A DNA stretch of 64,000 nt from Ureibacillus chungkukjangi. GTDB lineage: Bacteria; Bacillota; Bacilli; Bacillales_A; Planococcaceae. How positions within the stretch are numbered: position 1 is the first letter of the stretch; the number at the start of each line of letters is the position of its first letter. The stretch lies in NCBI RefSeq assembly GCF_003217295.1, contig NZ_QJTJ01000001.1, forward strand, positions 124,001 through 188,000, given 5' to 3'. Below the pieces are notes generated by a model. That model saw nothing but the letters and a program-made list of their open reading frames with translations, did not search any database and had not been told where the DNA came from. Below are positions 35,136 through 43,936 of the stretch, piece by piece. The position numbers and the translations under genes are program-made.

Positions 35136-36101
35136 TTATACTTTTAGCAATACTTTCCCTTCGTAATTACGACTTTCTATTAATCTGTGTGCATCTGCTG
35201 CTTCGCTTAAATTAAATACTTGTGCAATTGGCAGGGTGATCTGCTTAGTATCAAAAAGTGGAATGACTTTCTCTGCTACTGGCGCTAATCGCTCCGGATC
35301 CTGTTTTCTTGTTGTACCTAGACTAAATCCTTTAATATTTCTACAGCTACTATGGACATCATTTGTTGTAAAAGTTCCAGCTTTACCACTACTATTTCCG
35401 AATTGTAACAGTGTTCCATACAATGCTAAGCAATCTAGACTTTTTGTAGTTACATCCCCTGCAACTGAATCAAAAATCAGGTTTGCACCTTTGTTTTCTG
35501 TTTCTCTTAAAACTTCCCCTGCAAATGTATCATATGAATATACAGAATCCGCTCCTAATTTCTTCACATAATCTATTTTTTCTAAACTGCCAACAGTGCC
35601 TATTATTTTTTCAACGCCAAATAATTTAGCTAATTGTATAAGCATTGATCCCACCCCACCAGCAGCACTATGGATTACAATAGTGTCTGTTGTTTTTACT
35701 TGTCCTAGCTCATGTAAAAGCATATAAGATAAGATTGAAACAACTGGCATAGCTGCAGCTTGTTCGAATGATAGACTGTCAGGAATTTTAAAAATTAAAC
35801 TTTCATTTGCCACAACAGATTCTGCATAAGAACCAGCTTTAGGAAAGGCAATCACACGATCCCCCTTAGAGAAAGGAGAATTGGCACTAGCTTCTTCAAT
35901 AGTACCTGCAGCATCTAAGCCAAGCATTAAAGGAAAATTTCCTTCATTTTTATTTCCAATGCGAGCTTTAATATCCGCATAGTTCACACTTGTATAGGCA
36001 ACTTTAATCAAACATTCTCCCTCTTTGATTTTAGGTACTTGAACATCTGTATATCTAAGTACGCTTGTATCACCAAATTCGTACTGAACGATTGCCTTCA
36101 T
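35136..36101 (-). CDS. Quinone oxidoreductase-type MDR dehydrogenase (NADPH-dependent)
   Basis: 321-residue medium-chain dehydrogenase without the structural zinc loop. Seen: N-terminal GroES-like domain (LMLGLDAAGTIEEA; GDRVIAF), the HSAAGGVGSMLIQLAKLFG nucleotide-binding turn (residues 145-163), and NLIFDSVAGDVTTKSL. Length typical of quinone reductases and zeta-crystallin-like enzymes. Substrate unknown. Single gene. Confidence 0.88.
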   Translation of the reverse strand: MKAIVQYEFGDTSVLRYTDVQVPKIKEGECLIKVAYTSVNYADIKARIGNKNEGNFPLMLGLDAAGTIEEASANSPFSKGDRVIAFPKAGSYAESVVANESLIFKIPDSLSFEQAAAMPVVSILSYMLLHELGQVKTTDTIVIHSAAGGVGSMLIQLAKLFGVEKIIGTVGSLEKIDYVKKLGADSVYSYDTFAGEVLRETENKGANLIFDSVAGDVTTKSLDCLALYGTLLQFGNSSGKAGTFTTNDVHSSCRNIKGFSLGTTRKQDPERLAPVAEKVIPLFDTKQITLPIAQVFNLSEAADAHRLIESRNYEGKVLLKV

Positions 36102-36301
36102 TTTAAAATTCCCCCTTCACCATTATCTAAATTTTACCATTTAAAGGAATCATAATTAAACCTTTTATAAATTTATGTAAGAACATAAGATTTTCTAATA
36201 CTTTTGGTTATATGCATATCTATTATTTTCATTTAACTTCAATCAATTGTCTGATTTATTTATAAAGAAAAAACAGTAAAATACATATTAGAGGTGAAAA
36301 A

Positions 36302-36862
36302 ATGGAAATTTTCAATCTTAGCGATTTAATAAATTCAGAAATAAAATTCAGTAAAATATGGGAGAGTTCGTGCCAAAATCATCGTATTTTATATTTTCAA
36401 ATAGATAGTGATTTTGTAGATATACCTGCACACTTTCATCCTAATGGTGAAGACAGTGCTATTGTTCTACAGGGAGAATTGACTTATGATGTAAATTTTG
36501 AAGAGCAGATTACTGCATTTGAAAACGAATTTGTTTTCGGTTGGACAAATTATGTACATGGTTATCATAATAAATCTTCAAATCCTTTACATATATTAAT
36601 ATTCGCAACACCTGAGAACAATTGGAGCGTTTATGATAAAGATAAGTTACCAGAAGTTGAATTTAATGAAACACGAAAAACAATTTTTACACACTCCATA
36701 ATAGAAATAGAATCAAGACGAATGATTTTTTCTTCCAAGAAAATAGATACATATCAAGATAATATGTTTATTTTTAATCGGGAGAAAAAAGAATTAAGAA
36801 AAATTAAGAGTAATAATCCCCACCCAATTACGCCTGAATGCATGTATATTCAATTTAAATAA
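36302..36862 (+). CDS. Cupin-domain protein (186 aa)
   Basis: Seen: the first cupin motif AHFHPNGEDSAIVLQGELTY (residues 42-61, with metal-type His43, His45 and Glu49) and a second strand set (NYVHGYHNKSSNPLHILIFATP) that supplies the third His. About 90 residues of unknown fold follow (IESRRMIFSSKKIDTY). A small-molecule binding or dioxygenase role is possible, but the family is functionally broad. A/T-rich codon use, with more Asn/Lys than the neighbours. Ribosome site AGAGGTGAAAAA. Confidence 0.75.
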   Translation: MEIFNLSDLINSEIKFSKIWESSCQNHRILYFQIDSDFVDIPAHFHPNGEDSAIVLQGELTYDVNFEEQITAFENEFVFGWTNYVHGYHNKSSNPLHILIFATPENNWSVYDKDKLPEVEFNETRKTIFTHSIIEIESRRMIFSSKKIDTYQDNMFIFNREKKELRKIKSNNPHPITPECMYIQFK

Positions 36863-36930
36863 AAGTCTATTTCAAATAGCTTACTCTGGAGTAGCGCTCA
36901 TCATCCACGACAGTTAATTCCCAAAATTTA

Positions 36931-37377
36931 CTAGACGAAATTTAAAATTTTAATATCTACCGAATCAATTATCCCAATATCTTCTTTCAAATCCCAAAGT
37001 CTAATTTCAGAGATTTCTTTGTTATGTTTAAATGGTTGGATTTCATTAACTTTTCTAAAATACACAGGATTATATTTAACTTCCCCACTCACTGTATTTC
37101 TCGATTTTAACAAACCCTTAAACTCCATATCAGGTACTGCTTGGCCAGTTTCCTCGTACAGCTCACGGATTGCGCATTCCTTTGGCGTTTCTTGTCCTTC
37201 ACGGCTTCCAGCAGGTAATTCCCACTGTTTCCGCCAAATGTTATAGCCCATCAGGTACCTCCCGTTGTGCTCTACAATTGCAAATGAACCAGCAATTGGA
37301 TGATAGTTAAAAATCTCTTTTTCTGCTATATGTATGAACTCTAGAAACTCAAAGCCATTATTTTTTAGTCTATGCAA
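36931..37377 (-). CDS. Nudix hydrolase
   Basis: 148-residue pyrophosphohydrolase. The Nudix box is complete: Gly57, Glu63, Arg71-Glu72, Glu75-Glu76, Gly78 in GSREGQETPKECAIRELY and EETGQ. It hydrolyses nucleoside diphosphates linked to some moiety; the exact substrate is not evident. Start ATG 37377 follows AGGTAGTGGTT. Single gene. Confidence 0.9.
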   Translation of the reverse strand: MHRLKNNGFEFLEFIHIAEKEIFNYHPIAGSFAIVEHNGRYLMGYNIWRKQWELPAGSREGQETPKECAIRELYEETGQAVPDMEFKGLLKSRNTVSGEVKYNPVYFRKVNEIQPFKHNKEISEIRLWDLKEDIGIIDSVDIKILNFV

Positions 37378-37402
37378 ACCACTACCTCCTAGATAATAAT
37401 TG

Positions 37403-37428
37403 CCCGAGAAACATACTAGCTTCTCGGG
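37403..37428 (-). terminator. Possible terminator of the carbonic anhydrase gene
   Basis: 8-bp perfect stem CCCGAGAA/TTCTCGGG with a 10-nt loop, 15 bp after the stop; U-tract poor. Confidence 0.5.
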
Positions 37429-37442
37429 TTAATAGTAGTTTT

Positions 37443-38261
37443 CTAGTTTTTATTAATTTCACGTTCATTTAACGGTTGAACTGGCCGACTATTGTGTGGA
37501 ATGATTTCTTGAAAAGCTTCTATTTGCTTTTTTGACATTTCGATCGGTTGCTCCAATAGTACCCACCTTACCTTTTCAGTACATGGAGGGGTAGTTAATG
37601 AGCCCTCGTAATAAAATAATGCTGGTTCTTTCGGAAGTAAATCCTGTAAGTTAACATTTTCGTTCATCAAACTAGAATCAGTTGTCTTTTCTTTTGGTAA
37701 TCCAGCCCACAATGAGCTTAAGCTTTCATTTTCAACACCTTCTTGAATCATCACCCCTAGAACAGCTAGCTCTTCTTTGTCGTTTTGGTGGACAAGATGT
37801 AACTCTAGTGGAAATTGTTGACCATTAAATTGGTGTTCGCTCGGCGTATGAAAGTGGAACTGTACAAGTCGATAATCTGTTCCGTCCAGAGTAATCTTAT
37901 TCGTTTCAGATGAATTGTCCACTTGTATCGTATGTCCATTATTAACTACCGAAAAGCTCGTTTGTTCATATTGAATACCAAGGGTTGCATTCATGTCTTT
38001 TGTTGCGACATTGGAAAATTCTATATTGATAGGTGATTGCTCACTCCCATTTACACAAGAAGCATATGTTTGATCCAGCTCTCCCCAGGATTCAGGACCT
38101 GTATCTCCCGTATAAGACCAATTAGTAGCTTGCAGATCATGCCCCTCTTCCTGACTTTCAATTTCAATCACAGGTTCAACAGTTTTTGTTGCTTCTGGAG
38201 AACAGGCAACCAATGCTGTAGTAAAAAGCACAGCGGATAATAACTGAAGCTTTAGTTTCAT
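37443..38261 (-). CDS. Alpha-class carbonic anhydrase lipoprotein
   Basis: The chosen start is ATG 38261 (MKLKLQLLSAVLF), with AAAGGAGAATAAAT upstream, not the longer frame at 38339. Product 272 residues: signal peptide with lipobox LVAC (Cys20), then the alpha-carbonic anhydrase fold. Seen: GELDQTYASC, QSPINIEF, Zn ligands His136 and His138 in FHFHTPSEH and His155 in LELHLVH, and TTPPCTEKVRW near the end. It would convert CO2 to bicarbonate outside the membrane. All three zinc histidines are present, so active enzyme is predicted. Such lipoprotein anhydrases occur in several Bacillales. Confidence 0.93.
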   Translation of the reverse strand: MKLKLQLLSAVLFTTALVACSPEATKTVEPVIEIESQEEGHDLQATNWSYTGDTGPESWGELDQTYASCVNGSEQSPINIEFSNVATKDMNATLGIQYEQTSFSVVNNGHTIQVDNSSETNKITLDGTDYRLVQFHFHTPSEHQFNGQQFPLELHLVHQNDKEELAVLGVMIQEGVENESLSSLWAGLPKEKTTDSSLMNENVNLQDLLPKEPALFYYEGSLTTPPCTEKVRWVLLEQPIEMSKKQIEAFQEIIPHNSRPVQPLNEREINKN

Positions 38262-38703
38262 AGTAAATTTATTCTCCTTTCCATTTAGTAGACAATAGAT
38301 TACTAAAAAATGAAAAGTTATCAAATTAATAGCTACCATAAATTCGGCTCATCCTGTAATTTCGTTATTATCTCCCACTGATTGGCTTTTAACTAAATCC
38401 TTCTGTACTAAACTATCTAATTCTATTAGAGTATGTTTTTTACCTTCAAGCATTAGGATAGAAATAGTTATCTTTTGGACGTTTACTGTTCTCTATAAAA
38501 GCATTTAGTAAGAAAAAGGTTAGTTTTAGATTTGGATTACTTCCTTTCCTTTCGTACCACAAAAAAATGCCCCAAACTCATATAACATGGTTTGAGGCAT
38601 TTTGACTTGGTTCTAAATTCTTTCTAACTCTTTGCTTACATAATCGTATAAAGCTACAAAAGAGATATATTCTCGACTAAAGTACATTTGGGTGGACCCA
38701 TTA
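38262..38703. other. Intergenic region with a bidirectional terminator
   Basis: Holds the promoter region of the carbonic anhydrase gene and the terminator at 38561-38603. No supported gene. Confidence 0.6.
38561..38603. terminator. Terminator downstream of the 87-aa gene
   Basis: Stem of about 12 bp (AAAATGCCCCAAAC with GTTTGAGGCATTTT) flanked by A7 and T4; serves the minus-strand 87-aa gene and possibly plus-strand transcripts. Confidence 0.8.
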
Positions 38704-38967
38704 CTAAAACGTTAACCACTCCCCAGTCATCAAAAATACAATACAATAAATATCTGCTGGCACCCGCACTAAGATTGGAGCCACTGGATTTACTTTTAGC
38801 AAGAGCCATATGATTGTGCTTTTTAAACTTTTGCTTACCTCTTTTTCAGCTTCAATACTTCCTTGAATCATTCCTGAAGTACTTTCATTTTCTAGCTTTA
38901 TATGACTTAAACTAGCGTTATTATAATCGGCCTCCAAAAATGAATATTGAGGATTTAAAATCGTCAA
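38704..38967 (-). CDS. Hypothetical protein (87 aa)
   Basis: TTG start at 38967 preceded by GAGGGAG eight bases upstream. Product: a polar N-terminal half (MTILNPQYSFLEADYNNAS), then a Glu/Lys/Ser-rich stretch and a hydrophobic C-terminal part (IIWLLLKVNPVAPILVRVP). No family recognised. It ends 100 bp before a strong terminator and stands alone. The ribosome site and terminator make it likely to be real. Confidence 0.55.
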   Translation of the reverse strand: MTILNPQYSFLEADYNNASLSHIKLENESTSGMIQGSIEAEKEVSKSLKSTIIWLLLKVNPVAPILVRVPADIYCIVFLMTGEWLTF

Positions 38968-39231
38968 GTTTACACTCCCTCGTATCCTTTATGAACTATT
39001 CACACGATAAAGCTGGAAGCAATGGGAAATACAATTGGTTTATTATATTCATAGAAATTTGTCGACATGACATACTTCTTGTAAACCAAGTCAAAAGTAC
39101 AAGCTTCCTTTTATAGAGATACAATCTTAACGGGCTTCCACCTTGGAAATAAGTACTCTCTAAAGGAGGAAGGCTTGTCCCATTGACTTCATATTCATTT
39201 TTCAATAATCGCCTATGCTAGTTAGTCTCTA

Positions 39232-40824
39232 TTATTTTAATAAGCTTAAAAAGCTAGAGAATGCAGTTACTAGTTCTTTATAGTATTCAATTATTTTGTT
39301 CTTTAAAGTTGTAGCTTCTTCTTCTGTTTCAGCTTCATTTTGATCAGCTTGTTCTGCTTCAGTATCTAAACCTTCGTTTTCAGTTTCTGATGCCACAGGT
39401 TCTACTGATTCTTCTGACTCCACAGGTTCTAACACAGTATTTTCCACTGTTTCTAGATCTTCCTCTGGTACTTCTACATCTGAAGGCTCATTTTCAGTCG
39501 TTTCAACAACTGGCGTTACAGAATCAACTTCAGTTGGCAATTCTGTATCTGAATTATCTACAGAACTATCTTGAGATGAAGCCTCATCTAAAGCAGTTGT
39601 CTCCGGTGTTACAGGAGCCGATGTTTCTGTTATTTCTAATGCTGTTGTTTCAGGTGTTTCTAGGGCTGTTGTTTCCGCTGTTGCTTGGTCAGATTCAGCA
39701 CCATCAGTAGATTCAGCAGAAACCTCATCGATTGAATCCATATTTACAGATTCTTCACCTGGTAAATCGTAATCTGATTCAGTTAGGTATTGTTCAATTA
39801 AAGTCTGATAAAACCCTGTAAGACTTTGATAACCTGCGCTGATAAATTGATAGCTTTCATCTACCCATGTATCTTCTTCAAGAGTTTGCTCTTCATCAGA
39901 TAGATTTGTATCTTCAGCTGCTGGTGTTTCTTCTGTTGTTGGTGTTTCTACTTCTTCTACCTCTTCTTCAGCTACTTCAGTTTCTTCCGTTGCTGGCGTC
40001 TCTTCAGTCGCTGGTGCTTCTACTTCTTCTACTACCTCTTCTTCAGGTACTTCTGTTTCTTCTGTTGCTGGCGTCTCTTCAGTCGCTGGTACTTCTACTT
40101 CTTCTTCAGGTACTTCTGTTTCCTCCGGTGCCGGTACCTCTTCTGTCGTTGGTGCTTCTACTTCTTCTACTACCTCTTCTTCAGGTACTTCTGTTTCTTC
40201 CGGTGCTGGCACCTCTTCTGTTGTTGGTGCTTCTACTTCTTCTACCTCTTCTTCAGGTACTTCTGTTTCTTCTGTTGCTGGAGTCTCTTCAGTTGCTGGT
40301 GCTTCTACTTCTTCTTCTACTACCTCTTCTTCAGGTACTTCTGTTTCTTCCGTTGCTGGCACCTCTTCTGTTGCCGGTGCTTCTGGTTCCTCTACTACTT
40401 CTTCATCTACAACAGGTTCCTCTGTTACTGGTGTTTCTTCATCTGTTGATGGATTATCATTTTTATCGCCTTCTTGAGACCCATCAACATTTGTTTCATC
40501 TATATTATTAACCTCATCATGGATTGGATTATGAATTGGTATTAGTTTGTGTTTGTGTGAAGCTAAATCACGAACTAGTTTCCCTTTTTGAGGAGATCCT
40601 GGAATACTTTTCGATAATTCACTTACCTCCTTACCATGATGATGATGTTTTACATGTTCAATTACTTTCGGATTAACACCCTTCGAATCAAGCTCTGCTG
40701 CTGAAATAGGTGCACCAGCTACTAAAAAGGTTGCAGCTATCACAGATGTTGACATCACTAATGGTGCTACTTTTTTCGAAATTTGTTTATTAACTTTCTT
40801 AGTTTCCATCTCTTTTTTATTCAT
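39232..40824 (-). CDS. Highly acidic, repeat-rich secreted/surface protein (530 aa)
   Basis: N-terminal signal-like region: a basic start (KKEMETKKVNKQISKK), a hydrophobic segment (VMSTSVIAATFLVAGAP) and a likely cleavage near ISAAE. After a His/Lys region (HVKHHHHGKEVS), residues about 125-330 consist of seven to eight degenerate 20-26-residue units rich in Glu, Pro, Thr, Val (unit like EAPATEETPATEETEVPEEE). A Glu/Ser/Thr-rich C-terminal part follows. No LPXTG motif, no S-layer or LysM domain, and no recognisable enzyme domain were found. It may be an extended stalk or cation-binding coat protein. Ribosome site AGGAGAGATGAAG. Preceded by an unusual leader. Confidence 0.8.
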   Translation of the reverse strand: MNKKEMETKKVNKQISKKVAPLVMSTSVIAATFLVAGAPISAAELDSKGVNPKVIEHVKHHHHGKEVSELSKSIPGSPQKGKLVRDLASHKHKLIPIHNPIHDEVNNIDETNVDGSQEGDKNDNPSTDEETPVTEEPVVDEEVVEEPEAPATEEVPATEETEVPEEEVVEEEVEAPATEETPATEETEVPEEEVEEVEAPTTEEVPAPEETEVPEEEVVEEVEAPTTEEVPAPEETEVPEEEVEVPATEETPATEETEVPEEEVVEEVEAPATEETPATEETEVAEEEVEEVETPTTEETPAAEDTNLSDEEQTLEEDTWVDESYQFISAGYQSLTGFYQTLIEQYLTESDYDLPGEESVNMDSIDEVSAESTDGAESDQATAETTALETPETTALEITETSAPVTPETTALDEASSQDSSVDNSDTELPTEVDSVTPVVETTENEPSDVEVPEEDLETVENTVLEPVESEESVEPVASETENEGLDTEAEQADQNEAETEEEATTLKNKIIEYYKELVTAFSSFLSLLK

Positions 40825-40854
40825 TACTTCATCTCTCCTAAGGTGTATTTTTTT

Positions 40855-40955
40855 CTACTGATAGGATGGATTTTTCATAAAGCTCCTCTTTTCTTACCTC
40901 CTTCTAGTTTGAGTAAAAACACTACTCAATTTTTCCGGCAGTACCATCTTCTGCC
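40855..40955 (-). promoter_or_regulatory. Candidate regulatory 5' leader of the acidic repeat protein
   Basis: In transcript order: hairpin 1 (GGCAG, 9-nt loop, CTGCC; 40937-40955), hairpin 2 (TTGAGTA, 7-nt loop, TACTCAA; 40909-40929), an AGAAGGAGG ribosome site, then GAGGAG and a 7-codon ORF (MKNPSYQ, ATG 40878, stop 40855). The true gene follows 31 bases later. I could not match this arrangement to a riboswitch class I know. Confidence 0.5.
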
Positions 40956-41324
40956 TGTCTAAAATATACACAAGTAATGTTACCGTTTTATGTTACTCAG
41001 TTTAAATATAATGTCGAAACCTTTTCGATTTATAGATTTTCGCAACAATCGAAATTTTTAATCTGAGGATAAAAATGCTGATTTTAAAATAATAAACACG
41101 TCCTCATCCTTATTCGTTTCGCTGTTTTTGCTATCCATCTATCTCGCTTCAATCGAGGGGAAAATGTCGAAATTAGTCGTTACAAATTGAACAACGACAT
41201 TAAAAATTATTAAATCAGTATAAAGATTATTTAATAATTATTTATATTCAATCTTCTCTCTGAATTTTTATTACAAAATATTATTCAACTTATTTACTGG
41301 GGCATAATAAATTTCTCCATAAAG

Positions 41325-41365
41325 AAAGCTTCAATAACTTAATAATTAAGGAGTTGAAGCTTTTT
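41325..41365 (+). terminator. Orphan terminator on the plus strand
   Basis: 10-bp stem AAAGCTTCAA/TTGAAGCTTT with T5 tail, but no plus-strand gene precedes it within 500 bp. A small RNA or a decayed gene could end here. Confidence 0.7.
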
Positions 41366-41450
41366 CCGGCTCAAAATTATACATAAAAACTTTATGACAG
41401 CTCATTTGGCAGATAGGAGATTTATATAAAAAGGATGGGAAGCAAAGCTA

Positions 41451-41468
41451 GTGGTTAGGGCTAACCAC
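41451..41468. promoter_or_regulatory. 18-bp palindrome upstream of the YebE-like gene (possible operator)
   Basis: GTGGTTAG, GG, CTAACCAC: 8-bp perfect arms, 120 bp before the gene. No known regulator motif assigned. Confidence 0.4.
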
Positions 41469-41587
41469 GTTTTACAAAGGACAATCAGGGATATTTAGAA
41501 AGTATAGTTTCGAGCAATATTTACTGCGAAAATTTTACCGCTATCCATTTCAAATTAATAATTTTCAAAAATACGGAGGAAAACGAT

Positions 41588-42100
41588 ATGGAATTTTTCA
41601 TCATCTTATTTGCGAAAATCATCGAGGTTTCATTAAGTACGGTGCGAACTGTTTTTATTGCAAAAGGTATGAAAGGCTATTCTTCTATAATTGCCTTCAT
41701 CGAAGTTCTGATCTGGTTAAAGGTAGTCAGTGTTGTATTAATCGGACTTAGTGAAAATCCAGCAAGCATGGTCGCCTATGCAATCGGCTTTGCAATCGGG
41801 AACTATATTGGTATATGGCTTGAATCCAAATTAGCCATAGGACTCATTACCATTCAAGTCATAGTGGATGAAAGTGTCGGACAAGAATTGGCAGGCTACT
41901 TGCGAAGCAGCCATAACGTAGCCGTAACAGTTATGCATGGAGAAGGCAGAGATACAAACCGCAGCATCCTCATCCTTCACTTAAAACGTAAAATCAAAGA
42001 TAAAGTGATTGATGACATAGAGAAAAAGGTTGAAAAAGCACTGATCACAGCATCTGATGTCAAAGCAATACATGGCGGGTATGGTTTGATTCGGAAGTGA
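41588..42100 (+). CDS. DUF2179/UPF0316 membrane protein, YebE-like
   Basis: 170 residues. N-terminal half is a membrane domain with three hydrophobic helices (about 2-22, 35-57, 62-82) of the DUF5698 type; C-terminal half (ITIQVIVDESVGQELAGYL onward) is the DUF2179 (YitT/YebE C-terminal) soluble domain ending in IHGGYGLIRK. B. subtilis YebE has the same length and layout. Function unknown. Ribosome site CGGAGGAAAACG is strong. A terminator follows. Confidence 0.88.
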   Translation: MEFFIILFAKIIEVSLSTVRTVFIAKGMKGYSSIIAFIEVLIWLKVVSVVLIGLSENPASMVAYAIGFAIGNYIGIWLESKLAIGLITIQVIVDESVGQELAGYLRSSHNVAVTVMHGEGRDTNRSILILHLKRKIKDKVIDDIEKKVEKALITASDVKAIHGGYGLIRK

Positions 42101-42121
42101 TGAGTTAAATGAATTACGTAG

Positions 42122-42150
42122 AGAGATGCTAGAGTTAGCGTCTCTTTTTA
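42122..42150 (+). terminator. Terminator of the YebE-like gene
   Basis: 9-bp stem AGAGATGCT/AGCGTCTCT (one G-U) and T5 tail. Confidence 0.82.
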
Positions 42151-42264
42151 TATTTTACAAATATTTCAAAACGAAAATAAACCTTAAGAGTCAGCTCTTG
42201 CTAGATTGCTAAGGCACTAGGTAGAATTGTTACTATAAGTACTAAAATTGGAAGCGAGGTTATT

Positions 42265-42792
42265 ATGAAAAAGACATTAATCATATTTTTTATCATTGTA
42301 GGCGTTTTAGCAATTGGTGTAGGGGTTTACTATTTAAGTAAATATTTAAACGAACCATCTGAAGAAGAAATTCTTGACGCTCAAGAACAAATTGAAGAAG
42401 AGTTCAAAACTGCCGAAGTTGATATGCCTGAAGATGATAAACTTGATCTGAAAATAAGGTTCCCAGATGATTTAGCTGAAAGTAACATACAGGATATTAT
42501 TCATGGCATGAGTCACCAAAAAGTAGCGGCTGAACAAAAATGGGGCGAATACCAAATCACACAAGAACGTGTTGAGCGTTTACTTGAAGTTGCTATATTA
42601 AACAAAGAAAAATACATTAGTGGAGATGCTTATGTGAGCATTTTAGAAAAATGGGTACAAGGCGATTTTTCAAATGCTGTTCTTGACCACAACTATATCT
42701 GGAGTTTACAAGGTGGAAACGTAGGCGAAGCAACAAGATTACTAACACCGGTTGAGGAAAAAGCATACATTGAATCTCACTTTAAAAAGTAA
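42265..42792 (+). CDS. Membrane-anchored protein, possibly DUF6241 family (175 aa)
   Basis: One N-terminal transmembrane helix (residues 4-27, IIFFIIVGVLAIGVGVYYL), a Glu-rich coiled region (residues 32-55), then a domain with IQDIIHGMSHQKVAAEQKWGEYQ and a helix-rich end (NYIWSLQGGNVGEATRLLTP). The middle segment recalls the short Bacillus family DUF6241, recalled without certainty. Ribosome site GAAGCGAGGTTATT. Function unknown. Confidence 0.75.
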   Translation: MKKTLIIFFIIVGVLAIGVGVYYLSKYLNEPSEEEILDAQEQIEEEFKTAEVDMPEDDKLDLKIRFPDDLAESNIQDIIHGMSHQKVAAEQKWGEYQITQERVERLLEVAILNKEKYISGDAYVSILEKWVQGDFSNAVLDHNYIWSLQGGNVGEATRLLTPVEEKAYIESHFKK

Positions 42793-42880
42793 TCTTCTAA
42801 TGTAGTGAAAACAAGTAGAGAATTGTGATTTTTTTACACTAAAACGAATCCCCTACCGTTGCTTACATATAAATAAAACA

Positions 42881-42916
42881 TAAGAGACCCCTTGATAAAC
42901 AAGAGATCTCTTTTTC
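42881..42916. terminator. Terminator between DUF6241-like and glutaminase genes
   Basis: 13-position stem with two mismatches (AAGAGACCCCTTG with CAAGAGATCTCTT) and T5 tail; mainly plus-strand. Confidence 0.7.
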
Positions 42917-42997
42917 AATTGGTTTAACTTTCTTTCGAGTAGTATCCTTTTTAATTTGCTTAACTTTTTCAAGCAATTCTTCATCTATCACGTTCTT

Positions 42998-43936
42998 TTA
43001 AAAGACACTTAAATTGTAATGCTCAGAGATTTTCTGTAAAAAGTCCATTCCTTTGACGCTATTTCCGATCTCATCAATCATTGGACTGAACACACCGATT
43101 CCCATTCGTCCCTGTAAGTGTTCGATTTGACCATTTTGGACGGTACATAATACGCCTCCGGATACCCCGCTTTTCATCGGCATTCCGATCGTTGCCGCAT
43201 ATTTCCCGGATGCATTATATAGGCCGCATGTCATCATAAGTGCTTTTGTATAGCGGGCTGTTTTTCGGGTGATGAGACTTTTATTTTCCGTTAGCAGTAA
43301 ACCGTCAGAGCAGATAAATAAGCCGAGTTTCGCCAAGTCTTCTGTCGTTAATTCAATCGAGCAAAGTTGCAGATACGTCTCTAACGCTTCCTCTACCGTA
43401 CCCCGCAGATAATCGTTTGCTTTTAAATAGTTAGCAATTGCTCGGTTCCGATATGCCGTTTCCATCTCTGATTGGAACACTTCTTGATTCACCGAATGCT
43501 CCCTTGCTGTTACTTGGCTAATAAAATCAGTCACCGACTTCACTCTTGCTTCAACATTTTCCCCAGGTAACAATGAAGCGACAGTTATCGCTCCAGCATT
43601 AATCATCGGGTTAAAGGGTTTTCCTTTTTCAGCTACTTCCAGACGTACAATGGAGTTAAACGGATCGCCTGTAGGCTCAACATCAACTTTTTCAAGTACT
43701 TGATCAATTCCTAAATTATCCGCTGCTACTATAAAACTCATTACCTTAGATATACTTTGCAAGGTCAATACAACATTGAAATCTCCAAAAGTTAATACTT
43801 CCCCTTTTTCATCAATTATGTACACTGCAAATAAGTCTTTCGGCTGGTTTGCTAATGCCGGAATATAATCTGCTAAATGTCCCTTTTCTGGTGCACTCAT
43901 TACTTCTTCAAAAATAGATTGTATCACTGTATTCAC
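42998..43936 (-). CDS. glsA: Glutaminase
   Basis: 312-residue serine-dependent glutaminase of the beta-lactamase fold: glutamine to glutamate and ammonia. Seen: SISK (Ser61, Lys64) nucleophile motif in LQSISKVMSF, NPMINAGAI, a conserved Tyr/Asn strand (SELTTED region is IELTTED), and SGVSGGVLC with the second catalytic region. Length matches the family (300-315). Cytoplasmic. Single gene. Starts at ATG 43936. Confidence 0.93.
   Translation of the reverse strand: MNTVIQSIFEEVMSAPEKGHLADYIPALANQPKDLFAVYIIDEKGEVLTFGDFNVVLTLQSISKVMSFIVAADNLGIDQVLEKVDVEPTGDPFNSIVRLEVAEKGKPFNPMINAGAITVASLLPGENVEARVKSVTDFISQVTAREHSVNQEVFQSEMETAYRNRAIANYLKANDYLRGTVEEALETYLQLCSIELTTEDLAKLGLFICSDGLLLTENKSLITRKTARYTKALMMTCGLYNASGKYAATIGMPMKSGVSGGVLCTVQNGQIEHLQGRMGIGVFSPMIDEIGNSVKGMDFLQKISEHYNLSVF

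Larger units (their letters stand above)
40825..41587. other. Intergenic region: 5' leader of the acidic protein and orphan terminator
   Basis: The first 130 bases hold the tandem hairpins and short ORF described separately. Further right it is A/T-rich, with an orphan plus-strand terminator at 41325-41365 and a palindrome at 41451-41468. No long ORF. Confidence 0.6.

Noticed and set aside
38996-39205. Minus-strand 69-codon frame
   Set aside because: TTG start with no ribosome site; composition unlike neighbours.
39867-40511. Plus-strand 214-codon Leu/Pro/Val-rich frame
   Set aside because: It is the antisense of the acidic repeat region of the gene at 39232-40824; composition mirrors Glu codons and no ribosome site is present.
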